Shown here one piece after another: positions 1-8,159 of a stretch of DNA of 21,868 nt. The position numbers and the translations under genes were made by a program. Source of the DNA: Oscillospiraceae bacterium (GTDB lineage Bacteria; Bacillota_A; Clostridia; Oscillospirales; WRJC01). The notes below the pieces were generated by a model. That model did no database searches. It had not been told where the DNA came from and saw nothing but the letters and a program-made list of their open reading frames with translations. Numbering within the stretch: the stretch's first letter is position 1; each line of letters begins with the position of its first letter. The DNA lies in assembly GCA_009782405.1 (NCBI GenBank), contig WRJC01000053.1, positions 1 to 21,868 of the forward strand. The letters are read 5' to 3'.

Positions 1-560
1 CCGGCATGGCAGTAATCGTTGCGCCAGTAATGGTTGGGTTTCTTTGTCCCGTCGGTGGCGACTTTCCAAGCCACTTTCCAAACGCCTTCAGCTTCGCCCG
101 TCAGCGAGGATTCATCCACGCATAGGTCGCTGCACTTGAGCACATAGCCGTCCGCGGGTATTTTAACGCCTTCATGCACTATCATAATATCGCCCGGCAC
201 AAGGTCGGCGCTTGCGATTTTCATTTCTTTGCAGTCGCGCAAAACCATGATGTGCGGCGCGGACAAGTCTTTGAGCGCTTTCAGCGTTTTATCCGTTTTC
301 CATTCTTGAATGATCTCAATGCTTATTATGCCGACGACAAAGGCAAGCATAATCAGAGCGTCCAGCGGCTCGCCAAGAATGAAATAAATTGTTGCCGCGC
401 CGATGAGCAGAAGAAACATCGGCTCGGCAATTATGCCGAATACTTTTTTCACGAAACTTTCATTTTTCTGCGCGGAAATTTCGTTTTTGCCATGCTTCGC
501 CTGGAGCGCCCGGGCTTCGCCTGCGGTTAAACCTCCGGATTCGAATTTGTTTCTTGTCAT
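1..560 (-). CDS. P-type cation-transporting ATPase (calcium-like), N-terminal part, cut by window edge
   Basis: I translated this by hand from the ATG at 560-558; about 186 residues are visible and the rest lies beyond base 1. The family pumps cations across the membrane using ATP through an aspartyl-phosphate intermediate. Visible parts are a short N-terminal cytoplasmic segment (LTAGEARALQAKHGKNEI), two hydrophobic helices (about residues 42-85, FLLLIGAATIYFILGE and ALIMLAFVVGIISIEI), then the start of the actuator domain with PGD (122-124) and DESSLTGE ending at T154-G155-E156. That TGE loop is the dephosphorylation motif of P-type ATPases. The phosphorylation DKTGT motif is off the window. 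A GGAGG site (569-573 on the plus strand) lies 8 bases before the start. The N-terminal pattern fits P2A/P2B calcium pumps, but the ion cannot be proved from this part. The gene is divergent from the ABC-F gene. Confidence 0.9.
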   Translation of the reverse strand, partial: MTRNKFESGGLTAGEARALQAKHGKNEISAQKNESFVKKVFGIIAEPMFLLLIGAATIYFILGEPLDALIMLAFVVGIISIEIIQEWKTDKTLKALKDLSAPHIMVLRDCKEMKIASADLVPGDIMIVHEGVKIPADGYVLKCSDLCVDESSLTGEAEGVWKVAWKVATDGTKKPNHYWRNDYCHA

Positions 561-658
561 AGCCGCCGCCTCCGTGTGTTCGCCATTTGGCGTTTTTTAG
601 ATATTTCTTGCGCACTTTGTTTGTTTTGCCGGAAAAATAAAAAATAGAAACAAAAATC

Positions 659-687
659 TTGATTTTTTTTGATATTTGGGGTATAAT
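659..687 (+). promoter_or_regulatory. sigma-A-type promoter for the ABC-F gene
   Basis: TTGATT at 659-664 and TATAAT at 682-687 are separated by exactly 17 bases. The predicted transcript start near 694 gives a leader of about 65 bases before the ABC-F ATG at 759. Confidence 0.75.
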
Positions 688-729
688 GCAAGCGTAATAC
701 CGAAAAATCAAAAAAGCGGGAATTGCATA

Positions 730-762
730 ATGGACAAAACAAAGGGGAATATTTGCTTATGA
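730..762 (+). CDS. possible 10-residue leader peptide (MDKTKGNICL) upstream of ABC-F
   Basis: An ATG at 730 opens ten codons ending in TGA at 760-762. That stop overlaps the ABC-F ATG (759-761) as ATGA, the arrangement used for translational coupling. A weak GGGA site (718-721) lies before it. Short leader ORFs that control translation or attenuation are known for several antibiotic-resistance ABC-F genes, so the position is suggestive. No attenuator hairpin is obvious and the ORF is short enough to arise by chance. Confidence 0.3.
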   Translation: MDKTKGNICL

Positions 763-2372
763 GCCTCATAAGAATGAATTCGGTAACCAAAAAATATGAT
801 GCAAAGACGGTGCTGCACAACATATCTTTCAGAGCCGGCAAATCCGAAAAAATAGGGCTGGTGGGAAAAAACGGGAGCGGAAAGACTACGTTTTTCAAAT
901 TGATTTTAGCGCAGGAGCGGCCCGACGAAGGCGCCATAGAAATCGATGAAAATTTGTCTTTCGGCTATTTTTCGCAATTTTCGGAGCTTGTCGAAGACGA
1001 GTGCATATCGGATATTTTGGACAAAGAGTTTTATGGGGTGCATGAGCTTGAAAGCAAACTAAAACAGCTTGAAACCGAAATATCCGGCTGCGCGGACGAA
1101 AAAGAATTGAAAACGCTCATCGGCAGGCAGATGAAATTATTCGCCGAAATGGACGCGCTCGACGGCTGGAACTATAAATATAAAATAGCGACGGTATTGT
1201 CCAAGCTGAATTTCAGCGAGCAGCACCGGCAAATGCCCATAATGCTGCTTTCGGGCGGATGGCGCAACAGGGCGAGCCTCGCGCTGCTATTGATACAGGA
1301 CCCCGATGTCATTTTATTGGACGAGCCGACGAATTTCCTCGACGCGGAGGGCGTGAGCTGGCTTGCGGAATGGATAAAAAAAAGCAAGGCCGCAGTCATC
1401 GCGGTTTCGCATGACAGAAGCTTCCTCGACGCAGTGACTTCAAGAACAGTCGAGATAGAAAACAACAGGCTTTATGAGTATAGCGGCGGCTATTCGGAAT
1501 ACATCAGGCAAAAAAAGCTGAAAAGCAAAGAGATCGAACGCGAGTTCGTCCATGAGGAAGAACTGCTCATCATGGAGGAAAACGCGATAAAAGACAGGGC
1601 GGAATTGCAGAAGTTGATTAAAAGCAAGGGGGAGCGCGGCAAACTCGAAAAACAAGTGTCAGGCATAACAAAAAAGATAACGCCGCTTCCCGCCGAAACG
1701 ATAGTCACTTCGCTTTATCAGGGCCGCCATGTGCCAAACAAGATATTGAATGTCGAAAATATATCGGCGCAGTACGGCGACAACATAGTCTTCGAAGAGG
1801 TGAGCTTTGAACTGTTCGGCGGGGAGCGCATGGCGGTCATCGGGCGCAACGGCTGCGGAAAATCCACGCTTATCAAGACGCTGACAGGCGAAATAGAGCC
1901 TTTCACCGGCAAAATATCCTGGGCCTCCGGCTCAAAAATGATATATTTCAACGAGATATTGGAAGAATTGGACGAAAACGACACGGTGACGCACAATATC
2001 AATATATACGGCGAGGCCTACGGGGCGCAGCGCAAGAAAGTGAACAGATTCTTGAAACTTTTCGGTTTTTCGGATTTCACGATATCGGATCAGATCGGCA
2101 ATTTGTCCGGCGGCCAGAAAGCGCGGGTGGCCTTGGCGAAATGCCTGCTTTCGGGGTGCAACACGATACTGCTCGACGAGCCGACGAACCACCTCGACAT
2201 CACGTCGATACAAAGCATGGAGTGCGCCCTGATAAATTTTCCGGGGACGGTCATATTCGTAAGCCACGATACATTTTTCATAGACAAGACAGCGACGAGG
2301 ATATTGGTTTATCGAGAAGGCACTTTCGAGAATTACGCGGGGAACTATTCCATGCATATTAATTGTTTTTGA
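759..2372 (+). CDS. ABC-F family ATPase (ribosome-acting, possible antibiotic ribosomal protection)
   Basis: This is a 537-residue protein with two ATP-binding cassettes and no membrane helices, the mark of the ABC-F class. These proteins bind the ribosomal E site and act in translation; some displace antibiotics. Cassette 1 has Walker A GKNGSGKT (residues 36-43), signature LSGGW (about 163) and Walker B ILLDEPTNFLD (about 184). A charged, helical linker rich in K and E follows (about 245-320). Cassette 2 has GRNGCGKST (about 361), LSGGQ (about 448) and ILLDEPTNHLD (about 469). I chose the ATG at 759, with AAGGGGAA at 742-749, over a TTG at 723 in the same frame. It has its own promoter at 659-687. 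The length and lack of an extra arm domain fit resistance-type or regulatory ABC-F proteins, but the substrate drug, if any, is unknown. Confidence 0.93.
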   Translation: MSLIRMNSVTKKYDAKTVLHNISFRAGKSEKIGLVGKNGSGKTTFFKLILAQERPDEGAIEIDENLSFGYFSQFSELVEDECISDILDKEFYGVHELESKLKQLETEISGCADEKELKTLIGRQMKLFAEMDALDGWNYKYKIATVLSKLNFSEQHRQMPIMLLSGGWRNRASLALLLIQDPDVILLDEPTNFLDAEGVSWLAEWIKKSKAAVIAVSHDRSFLDAVTSRTVEIENNRLYEYSGGYSEYIRQKKLKSKEIEREFVHEEELLIMEENAIKDRAELQKLIKSKGERGKLEKQVSGITKKITPLPAETIVTSLYQGRHVPNKILNVENISAQYGDNIVFEEVSFELFGGERMAVIGRNGCGKSTLIKTLTGEIEPFTGKISWASGSKMIYFNEILEELDENDTVTHNINIYGEAYGAQRKKVNRFLKLFGFSDFTISDQIGNLSGGQKARVALAKCLLSGCNTILLDEPTNHLDITSIQSMECALINFPGTVIFVSHDTFFIDKTATRILVYREGTFENYAGNYSMHINCF

Positions 2373-2455
2373 CGCAAAAGTAAACCACTTTCCCAATGTT
2401 TATGGTGCAATAATAATGAAATAAACCAACGTTAATAATTGAAAGGTGAAGCAAA

Positions 2456-3244
2456 ATGAAAAAACACATGGATATATTATACAAACAAATCGACGGCATA
2501 AACTTATATCTCGACTTATATATGCCCGAAAACGAAACAAATCCGCCGCTTATTATGTGGATACACGGCGGGGCGTGGATGTACGGCGATAGAAAATCGC
2601 CCATTATGCTGTGGCAGGTTGAACGCGGGTACGCTCTCGCCTCTGTCGAGTACCGGCTTACGAATCAGGGTATTTTCCCCGCCAATATAACCGACTGCAA
2701 AGACGCGCTGGTATATCTCAGGCAAAACGCCGGCAAATACGGTTATGACGCCGCACGTATAGCTGTAGCGGGAGATTCGGCGGGCGGGCATTTGGCAGCT
2801 CTGATGGGAACGTCAAGCGGTCACGCTGACTGGGAGCCTGACGGAGCGGACTGTTCCGTGCAGGCAGTAGTGGATTATTACGGACCGACAGCGTTGGGCA
2901 AAGAATGGCCCGGATTGTTAGAAGCTGACAAAGGATTATCTGACCCTGATTCTGTGCAATCACAGTTGCTCGGGGCTTATGTATTCAGCAAACAAGGCAT
3001 GGCGAGAACGGCAGCCGCTAACCCTATTACATATATTAACGGGACTGAACCGCCGTTTTTGATAATCCACGGCGACGCAGACGACGTAGTGCCGTATAAA
3101 CAGAGCATATATTTGCGCGACGCGCTCGAAGCGGCGGGAGTCCCTGTGGCAATGCACTGCGTATTCGGCGGCGGTCACGGATTTAGCTGCGTTGCGGTGA
3201 ATGCGGTTATTGATACTTTTCTTGACTATCATTTGGAAAAATAA
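2456..3244 (+). CDS. alpha/beta hydrolase (esterase/lipase, HGG family)
   Basis: A 262-residue cytoplasmic hydrolase of the alpha/beta fold. The oxyanion-hole motif HGGAW is at residues 37-41. The nucleophile elbow GDSAGG places the catalytic serine at 108. HGDADDVVPY (205-214) carries the likely acid (D209), and GGGHGF gives the histidine at 241. This order and spacing match the hormone-sensitive-lipase/esterase branch, which cuts carboxyl esters; the substrate is unknown. There is no signal peptide. The start at 2456 has GAAAGGTGA at 2441-2449 just upstream. The gene follows the ABC-F gene by 83 bases and leads a run of closely spaced small enzyme genes, so it is probably the first or second gene of that transcript. 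Confidence 0.9.
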   Translation: MKKHMDILYKQIDGINLYLDLYMPENETNPPLIMWIHGGAWMYGDRKSPIMLWQVERGYALASVEYRLTNQGIFPANITDCKDALVYLRQNAGKYGYDAARIAVAGDSAGGHLAALMGTSSGHADWEPDGADCSVQAVVDYYGPTALGKEWPGLLEADKGLSDPDSVQSQLLGAYVFSKQGMARTAAANPITYINGTEPPFLIIHGDADDVVPYKQSIYLRDALEAAGVPVAMHCVFGGGHGFSCVAVNAVIDTFLDYHLEK

Positions 3245-3254
3245 GAGGCAAATT

Positions 3255-3806
3255 ATGAAATTAATAATCATATTTGGCGCGGGTGCTGTAGGTAAAATGA
3301 CCGTTGGGCAGGAACTCATGAAGATAACGGATTTGCGGCTTTATCACGGTCACATGGATATTGAACCGGTCATAGAAATTTTCGGGTACAGAAATGGTAA
3401 AGCGTGCAGAAAAATCCGGGAAGTTATATTTGAAGAATTTGCCCAATCTGATTTATACGGCATGATTTTTACATTCATGTGGTCGCTTGACAGTCAATCA
3501 GACGGGGAATATCTCGACAGCCTCGTTGATATTTTCCGGCAAGATGGCGCTGATATTTATTACGTGGAGTTAGTTGCGCCTCAGGAGATTAGGCTTGAAC
3601 GTAACAAAACAGAAAATCGGCAGCAACATAAGGCATCGAAACGCAATATCGAATTTTCGACTGGTCTTATACTCCACGAAGAAGCGAATCACCGATTAGT
3701 CAGCCGTGACGGAGAAATTACTTTTGATAATTATATAAAGATAGATAATTCCGAGTTATCGCCGGAAATAGTTGCGAAAATGATAAAAGAACGGTTTTCG
3801 CTATGA
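3255..3806 (+). CDS. P-loop kinase-like / AAA-family small NTPase
   Basis: A 183-residue protein opening directly with a beta strand and P-loop: MKLIIIFGAGAVGKMTVG, with the nucleotide-binding GAGAVGKMT at residues 8-16. It resembles the small P-loop proteins often labelled shikimate-kinase-like or AAA family, usually with GPPAVGKMT; the GAG here is a variation. A mid-region Q-D-G-A-D-I-Y-Y-V-E-L strand followed by R-L-E-R-N fits a kinase core with arginine-rich lid. No specific substrate can be named. I chose the ATG at 3255, with AAGAGGCA at 3243-3250, rather than an in-frame start at 3201 that would overlap the hydrolase gene by 44 bases. The gap to the previous stop is 10 bases, so the two genes are probably co-transcribed. 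Confidence 0.8.
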   Translation: MKLIIIFGAGAVGKMTVGQELMKITDLRLYHGHMDIEPVIEIFGYRNGKACRKIREVIFEEFAQSDLYGMIFTFMWSLDSQSDGEYLDSLVDIFRQDGADIYYVELVAPQEIRLERNKTENRQQHKASKRNIEFSTGLILHEEANHRLVSRDGEITFDNYIKIDNSELSPEIVAKMIKERFSL

Positions 3807-3857
3807 TATTTGCAGCGGATTTTAACATTGATATAAAATTTTTTTTGAGGTTATGAA

Positions 3858-4316
3858 ATGATTTATAAAGGCAGAGCGCAATGTTTGGTCGTCAGGGACA
3901 ACAAGATATTAATGGTAAAACATAAACAAGGCGATACGGAATGGTATTGCAGTCCGGGCGGCGGCATAGAAAAAGGCGAAACACCGGAACAAGCCGCCGT
4001 CAGAGAATTACAGGAAGAATGTAATGTAAAAGGTACGATTATCAAGAAAACCAGCGAATATGCGGATCCATATGACGATTCTAATTTCTTCTATGCTTAT
4101 CATGTTGATATAGGCAGTCAAACACCGTGTTTGGGATATGACCCGGAAGAAGGAAAAACGCATTCGTTGGTCGAGGTGCGCTGGATGTCGCTCAACGAGA
4201 TTTCAGAATTAAGCAGGGCATTTTTATGGGCATCAGGGTTGGTAAGCATAAGGGAGTTCGCCGAAGAATTGGAATCATGGAGCGAAGATCTAAGTTATCC
4301 GAATAAATGGCTATGA
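3858..4316 (+). CDS. Nudix hydrolase
   Basis: A 152-residue single-domain Nudix protein. The Nudix box runs from G35 (GGIEKGE, then seven residues, then RELQEEC), with E41, R49, E50, E53 and E54 in place to bind the metal ion; the usual final glycine is asparagine. The family cuts a nucleoside diphosphate linked to another group. The substrate is not evident. The start at 3858 has GAGG at 3847-3850. It lies 51 bases after the P-loop gene and its stop directly abuts the first possible start of the following methyltransferase gene, so it belongs to the same operon. Confidence 0.9.
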   Translation: MIYKGRAQCLVVRDNKILMVKHKQGDTEWYCSPGGGIEKGETPEQAAVRELQEECNVKGTIIKKTSEYADPYDDSNFFYAYHVDIGSQTPCLGYDPEEGKTHSLVEVRWMSLNEISELSRAFLWASGLVSIREFAEELESWSEDLSYPNKWL

Positions 4317-4346
4317 ATGATTTTATATGATAAAAATAGAAGAAAA

Positions 4347-5105
4347 ATGAACGAAAAACTATTCACAGGTAAAGCGGCTCTATACAAAAAGTTCCGCCCG
4401 TCATATCCGAAAGAATTGATTGATTATTTATATTCCGAAATCGTATTCGCCGAAGAAAGTGTAATAGCGGATGTTGGCGCGGGTACGGGCATCTTCACCC
4501 GGCTTTTATTAGAACGCGGCAGCAAAGTCTATGCGGTCGAACCCAACGAAGATATGCGTGAAACGTCAAAAAAAGATTTATCTGAATATATAAACTTTGT
4601 TTCGATCAACGCCGCAGCAGAACATACGGGTCTTGATGATGAGAGCGTCGATTTTATCACGGTGGCGCAAGCGTTCCACTATTTCGACAGAAAATCATTT
4701 AAACAGGAGTGCCAGCGAATTTTAAGACCCGGCGGTAAAGTCGTTATCATATGGAACAACATAGACAGTGACAGCGAAATAACGCGCAAAAGCGGCGATA
4801 TAATCGCGAAATACCGTATCCACGACAAAAGCGGTCAGCAAAAAAGCGGCAATCTCGATGAATATTCTGATTTTTATGCAAACGGTATATACGAGTATAA
4901 AACTTTTAAAAATGATTTCTACGAGAGCCGCGAAAATTTTCTTGGCGGGAATTTATCGGCGTCGTATGCTCCGCGGGAAGATGGCGAACCTGAGCAGTAT
5001 CGCGGATTCGTAAAAGAGTTGAACGAGCTGTTCGACGAATATAATGAACATGATATTCTGCATATTCCGCAAATAACGCGGAGTTATGCGGGAAGTATGG
5101 AATAA
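4347..5105 (+). CDS. class I SAM-dependent methyltransferase
   Basis: A 252-residue methyltransferase beginning MNEKLFTGKAALYKKFRPSY, the usual opening of a family in which the substrate is a small molecule. Motif I is VIADVGAGTGIF, followed by the acidic end of strand 2 (VYAVEPNEDM), then SVDFITVAQAFHYFD (motif for strand 4) and LRPGGKVVIIWN (strand 5). The C-terminal ITRSY ending matches full-length homologues as I know them. An in-frame ATG at 4317, touching the Nudix stop, would add ten residues (MILYDKNRRK); I prefer 4347 because the family N-terminus starts there, although its AGAAG ribosome site is weak. It acts in the cytoplasm on an unknown acceptor. Confidence 0.85.
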   Translation: MNEKLFTGKAALYKKFRPSYPKELIDYLYSEIVFAEESVIADVGAGTGIFTRLLLERGSKVYAVEPNEDMRETSKKDLSEYINFVSINAAAEHTGLDDESVDFITVAQAFHYFDRKSFKQECQRILRPGGKVVIIWNNIDSDSEITRKSGDIIAKYRIHDKSGQQKSGNLDEYSDFYANGIYEYKTFKNDFYESRENFLGGNLSASYAPREDGEPEQYRGFVKELNELFDEYNEHDILHIPQITRSYAGSME

Positions 5106-5121
5106 ACGGGAGGAAACCGGT

Positions 5122-5532
5122 ATGGATAATTTATTTTGCTGTAAATGCGCGACCAAATGTACAACATCAATGGTATACGGGGAAATGCGGGAAAGCTGTC
5201 CGAATTGCGGCTTTATTTATTATCACAATCCTATTCCGGGTGTTGCCGTTATGGTAACGGACGGAGCAAAAATGGCTCTTGTAAAACGCATGGGCAGCGA
5301 TAAATGGAGCATACCCTGCGGGTGTATTGAACTTGGTGAAAGTTTTGTTCATGCCGCTGTCAGAGAAGTAAAAGAAGAAATCGGCATAGATTCCGAACCG
5401 TTAAAAATCGTTAATGTTGTGTCTAATACTTGGTCTTCAATTAGTATGCACGGTATCAGCAGTTCTCTTGCGGTTGTAATAATATCAACGCCGTTATCTC
5501 TTGAGCTTATTAGAGATATTAGCGGACAATGA
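5122..5532 (+). CDS. zinc-ribbon Nudix hydrolase, C-terminus probably lost
   Basis: A 136-residue protein. The N-terminus has a Cys4-type ribbon (C6, C9 and C26-x-x-C29), followed by a Nudix domain with the complete box from G67 to I89 (G-x5-E73-x7-REVKEEIGI). This architecture is seen in NUDIX enzymes that hydrolyse NADH-like or ADP-ribose-like compounds. The start at 5122 has an excellent GGGAGGAAA site at 5108-5116, 16 bases after the methyltransferase stop. The protein ends soon after the strand SLAVVIIS, where relatives continue for roughly 30 or more residues with an acidic stretch and a final helix. The following 150 bases look like decayed coding sequence, so I think the 3' end was replaced by rearrangement. 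Activity is uncertain. Confidence 0.82.
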   Translation: MDNLFCCKCATKCTTSMVYGEMRESCPNCGFIYYHNPIPGVAVMVTDGAKMALVKRMGSDKWSIPCGCIELGESFVHAAVREVKEEIGIDSEPLKIVNVVSNTWSSISMHGISSSLAVVIISTPLSLELIRDISGQ

Positions 5533-5685
5533 GGGAATCAGTAACAGTATTGCCTTTATCAATAAGCTCCTGCATGAGTTGGATTAACCTTTTTCATGGC
5601 TGCGGTATACCTCAAGTTCCGGCAGCTGGGCGTGTTCGGCGCGTTAGATTATCTCGTCAAGGCTGAAAATATGCCGTTCCGTGTT
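5533..5685. other. non-coding or decayed spacer between convergent genes
   Basis: This 153-base gap lies between the Nudix stop and the AAA-protein stop. On the minus strand two short frames read like protein: IFSLDEII, a stop, then RAEHAQLPELEVYRSHEK; and, one frame over, LIQLMQELIDKGNTVTDSL ending in a stop near 5530. On the plus strand a frame ending at 5587 reads EILADNEGISNSIAFINKLL. I cannot assign any of these. They suggest the remains of a gene broken by a stop and a frameshift. No clear terminator hairpin with a T-run was seen. Confidence 0.3.
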
Positions 5686-7260
5686 TCAAACAATCACGTC
5701 GAATATACGCTTGCCGCCCGTTTCTACCCACTCTGCCCTCCGCACTTTACCGCTTTCTTTTCTGAAATCAAACGTCAGCATATATCCTGTATTTGCGCGC
5801 TTGCTCTCCAGATATCCGCAGAGCTGCGAATACGCTTCCATCCGATACTGCTCGCCTCGCCACAACTTCAATTCTATGATAAATTGCTGCCGCCCGAAAT
5901 CTACCGCTATATCCATTCGCCGCAGATCGGTGAACTGGCTTTCAATGTGATAGAACCCCTGACCGTTGATAAGCGGTTTCAGATACGACAAAAACAGCAA
6001 TCGCCCGTGACGCTCCAAAAACTCCGTGTCGCCTTCGTTGTATATCTCCGCGTAGTGTTCGGTGAATTTACGCAGGCAGAGCTCCATGTCGAATCTGCCG
6101 TCGCGCACGATGTCGCGCTGCAGCACGCCGTTGACCTGCTTTGCGTTGCGTATGTCCTTTTCCATGAAGTAATCCGTCATCAATAACTCAAATATCCTGT
6201 TCGATATCGCCACCCTGCCATTCACATTCTTGAAGAATCCGTACCGGATGCCGATACTCACTACAGAATCGTATACAACGAAAGAATTCGCTTTGCCTAA
6301 TATAAGCAGCTTATATATGTAATCCGATAGTTCCCCGTTGTTTTCGAGATTTTTGAACATATCGTCAAAAAGGGTGTTGGTTTCAGCGAGTATTATCTTC
6401 ACGGCGTTCTGCACGCCCTCCACCGTCCAGTCTTTGGCCAATTTTTCATCTATGTGCTTGCATACCCTTGATGCCAAAAATGGATAACCGCTCGTGTAAC
6501 TGTATATTTCATCCGCTATTGCCGATATATCCATGCCTGTATGATGGTCGTTCTCGTACTCCGCAAGCATGGACGCTATCTCGCTTGGGCCAAGCGACAT
6601 ATCAACCTCAAAATCCACAGCTATATTCCAAGGCGAGTTGTATATCTTGTTTTCATTCGCGGCGGGCGCATACGCGCCCTCTTGGATCATTTTCAGCTTG
6701 ATGTTCTTGATGTCGTATACCCCCGCCAGTATCACGCTGTGAAACGTGGAATCTTTGCCGTTTTTGCGGGCGAGAAATTTTTCCCTCAGCATACTCAGAA
6801 AATGCAGGAACACCCGGTTATTGCTCGTTTTATCTACCTCGTCTATCATTAGGACTAATTTTTTGCCTTTGCACAGCTCCGTGATATGTTCGCTCAATTC
6901 CACGAATGTTTTTACATCGCCATATACCCATTTGTCCGCGTATTCTTTTTTTGCCGAAGCGAACCTCAGCGCGCGCCGCACAAGCGCCAAAAATGTCCGG
7001 CAAAATATTTCCGGCGACTCAAAACTCTCATCGCCGAGTCCCTCAAAACTGATCGAAGCTACTGTATATTCATCTTTCAGCGCGCGCTCGAGCATCGCCA
7101 ACGTAGTGGTTTTTCCATATTGCCTCGCGCGGTTTATGGTGAAATAACTGCGGCTGTCCACCAGTCTTTTTATTTGCTCTATCTTATCGGTTATATCCGC
7201 CATGTAATCTTCTTCCGGCACGCACAATCCCGTTACATTAAATCTTCGCACATAATACAC
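5686..7260 (-). CDS. AAA-like ATPase fused to PD-(D/E)XK nuclease-type domain
   Basis: A 524-residue two-domain protein of the AAA-like/PDDEXK group common in gut anaerobes. The N-terminal ATPase has the characteristic NRARQYGKTTT loop (G49-K50-T51; the first glycine of a textbook Walker A is missing, as usual in this group) and Walker B KKLVLMIDEVDK with D140-E141. A helical lid and winged-helix-like middle follow (YTSGYPFLASRVCKHID). The C-terminal domain has D450 in RRMDIAVDF and E463-x-K465 in FIIELKLW, then QLCGYL, the layout of a PD-(D/E)XK nuclease fold. The biological role of this family is not established. The start is GTG at 7260, with GAAAGG immediately upstream; a second GTG at 7251 would give better spacing. 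It begins 9 bases after the methyltransferase stop, so the two are one operon. Confidence 0.87.
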   Translation of the reverse strand: MYYVRRFNVTGLCVPEEDYMADITDKIEQIKRLVDSRSYFTINRARQYGKTTTLAMLERALKDEYTVASISFEGLGDESFESPEIFCRTFLALVRRALRFASAKKEYADKWVYGDVKTFVELSEHITELCKGKKLVLMIDEVDKTSNNRVFLHFLSMLREKFLARKNGKDSTFHSVILAGVYDIKNIKLKMIQEGAYAPAANENKIYNSPWNIAVDFEVDMSLGPSEIASMLAEYENDHHTGMDISAIADEIYSYTSGYPFLASRVCKHIDEKLAKDWTVEGVQNAVKIILAETNTLFDDMFKNLENNGELSDYIYKLLILGKANSFVVYDSVVSIGIRYGFFKNVNGRVAISNRIFELLMTDYFMEKDIRNAKQVNGVLQRDIVRDGRFDMELCLRKFTEHYAEIYNEGDTEFLERHGRLLFLSYLKPLINGQGFYHIESQFTDLRRMDIAVDFGRQQFIIELKLWRGEQYRMEAYSQLCGYLESKRANTGYMLTFDFRKESGKVRRAEWVETGGKRIFDVIV

Positions 7261-7269
7261 GCCCTTTCA

Positions 7270-8070
7270 CTATACAACCTTTTGCAAGATATACAAAGTG
7301 AATTTCATGCCAATTTCAATTTTATATTTGTCAGCCGCTTCCCCCAGTTCGTTGTCATCTTTCCTCAGCTTGCGGAAGCAGTTTTTATCTTCGCTCTCTA
7401 TATGAAAACCTGCCAAAACGAACTTTTCATGCCACGATGTTTCCGGGCGCTTGTAATAATTATCTTTGCCCCATAACTTGAATGCTTCATCGATCTTTGC
7501 ATAATCAGTCCATTCGTTTTCAACAGTGACAAAATATCCGCCCGGTTTTAAAACGCGAAATATCTCTTTTAGCGCCTGCATTTGCCCGTCCTCGCCGTTT
7601 CTGGTTGAGGAAATTCCGATATTGCTTGTCACATAATCCAACGAACCATCTTTTATTGGGATATTTAGTACGCTGAACGACGCTAAATTGATATTATATT
7701 CCGTCAAATTTTGGTTTATATATTGCCGCCATGCTTTTATAAGCCTTGAACAGGCATCCGTGGCCAAGCACGGTGTCTTTGGGTTTTTTTGGAGTATCAT
7801 GGGGGCCAAACCCATGCCGGGGCCGCAGGCAACATCCATAAAAGGCTTGCCGTCGTCTGCAATTTTGCCCGTTATATCGTCGTATAAATTGACAATATCG
7901 GTTCTCCTCCCGGCATTATTCCAATTTTTTTTGAATCCGTCTTGATTCAGCCAAAAGCTTTCGTCGGATTCGTTGAATTGGTCGCCTTCGCGGTCAGTAT
8001 CGTAGTAGTAATCGCTCTCTATTATTTCAATCGGTTGTTTTGAAAATAGCCCTGAAAACATTTTATCCAT
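7270..8070 (-). CDS. class I SAM-dependent methyltransferase
   Basis: A 266-residue methyltransferase. Motif I is FMDVACGPGMGLAP (residues 77-90). It is followed by TDACSRL at the end of strand 2, SLDYVTSNIGIS for strand 4 and FRVLKPGGYFVTVENEW for strand 5. A 75-residue N-terminal extension with an acidic, aromatic patch (SDYYYDTDREGDQ) precedes the fold and may help choose the substrate. The C-terminal strand (MKFTLYILQKVV) is typical of UbiE/COQ5-like folds, so a small-molecule substrate is more likely than DNA; no NPPY or DPPY motif is visible. GGAGAG lies 8 bases before the ATG. It is the first gene after the promoter at 8104-8132 and precedes the AAA/nuclease gene. Confidence 0.85.
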   Translation of the reverse strand: MDKMFSGLFSKQPIEIIESDYYYDTDREGDQFNESDESFWLNQDGFKKNWNNAGRRTDIVNLYDDITGKIADDGKPFMDVACGPGMGLAPMILQKNPKTPCLATDACSRLIKAWRQYINQNLTEYNINLASFSVLNIPIKDGSLDYVTSNIGISSTRNGEDGQMQALKEIFRVLKPGGYFVTVENEWTDYAKIDEAFKLWGKDNYYKRPETSWHEKFVLAGFHIESEDKNCFRKLRKDDNELGEAADKYKIEIGMKFTLYILQKVV

Positions 8071-8103
8071 GCGTTACTCTCCTTATATGTATCGTTTTCC
8101 TCT

Positions 8104-8132
8104 ATTATGCCACGATAATTTCAATATGTCAA
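8104..8132 (-). promoter_or_regulatory. consensus promoter for the methyltransferase/AAA operon
   Basis: On the minus strand, TTGACA (8132-8127) and CATAAT (8109-8104) are 17 bases apart. The predicted transcript start near 8097 leaves a leader of roughly 27 bases with the GGAGAG ribosome site. Confidence 0.8.
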
Positions 8133-8159
8133 GAGCACCTTAAAAAATAAATAAAATTA

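Noticed and set aside
581..598. CGCC-ATTT-GGCG hairpin followed by six T
   Set aside because: The stem is only four pairs and no plus-strand gene ends there, so a terminator is not supported.
5596..6186. Plus-strand ORF of 196 codons
   Set aside because: It is mostly the antisense of the AAA/nuclease gene, which has clear domain motifs on the minus strand.
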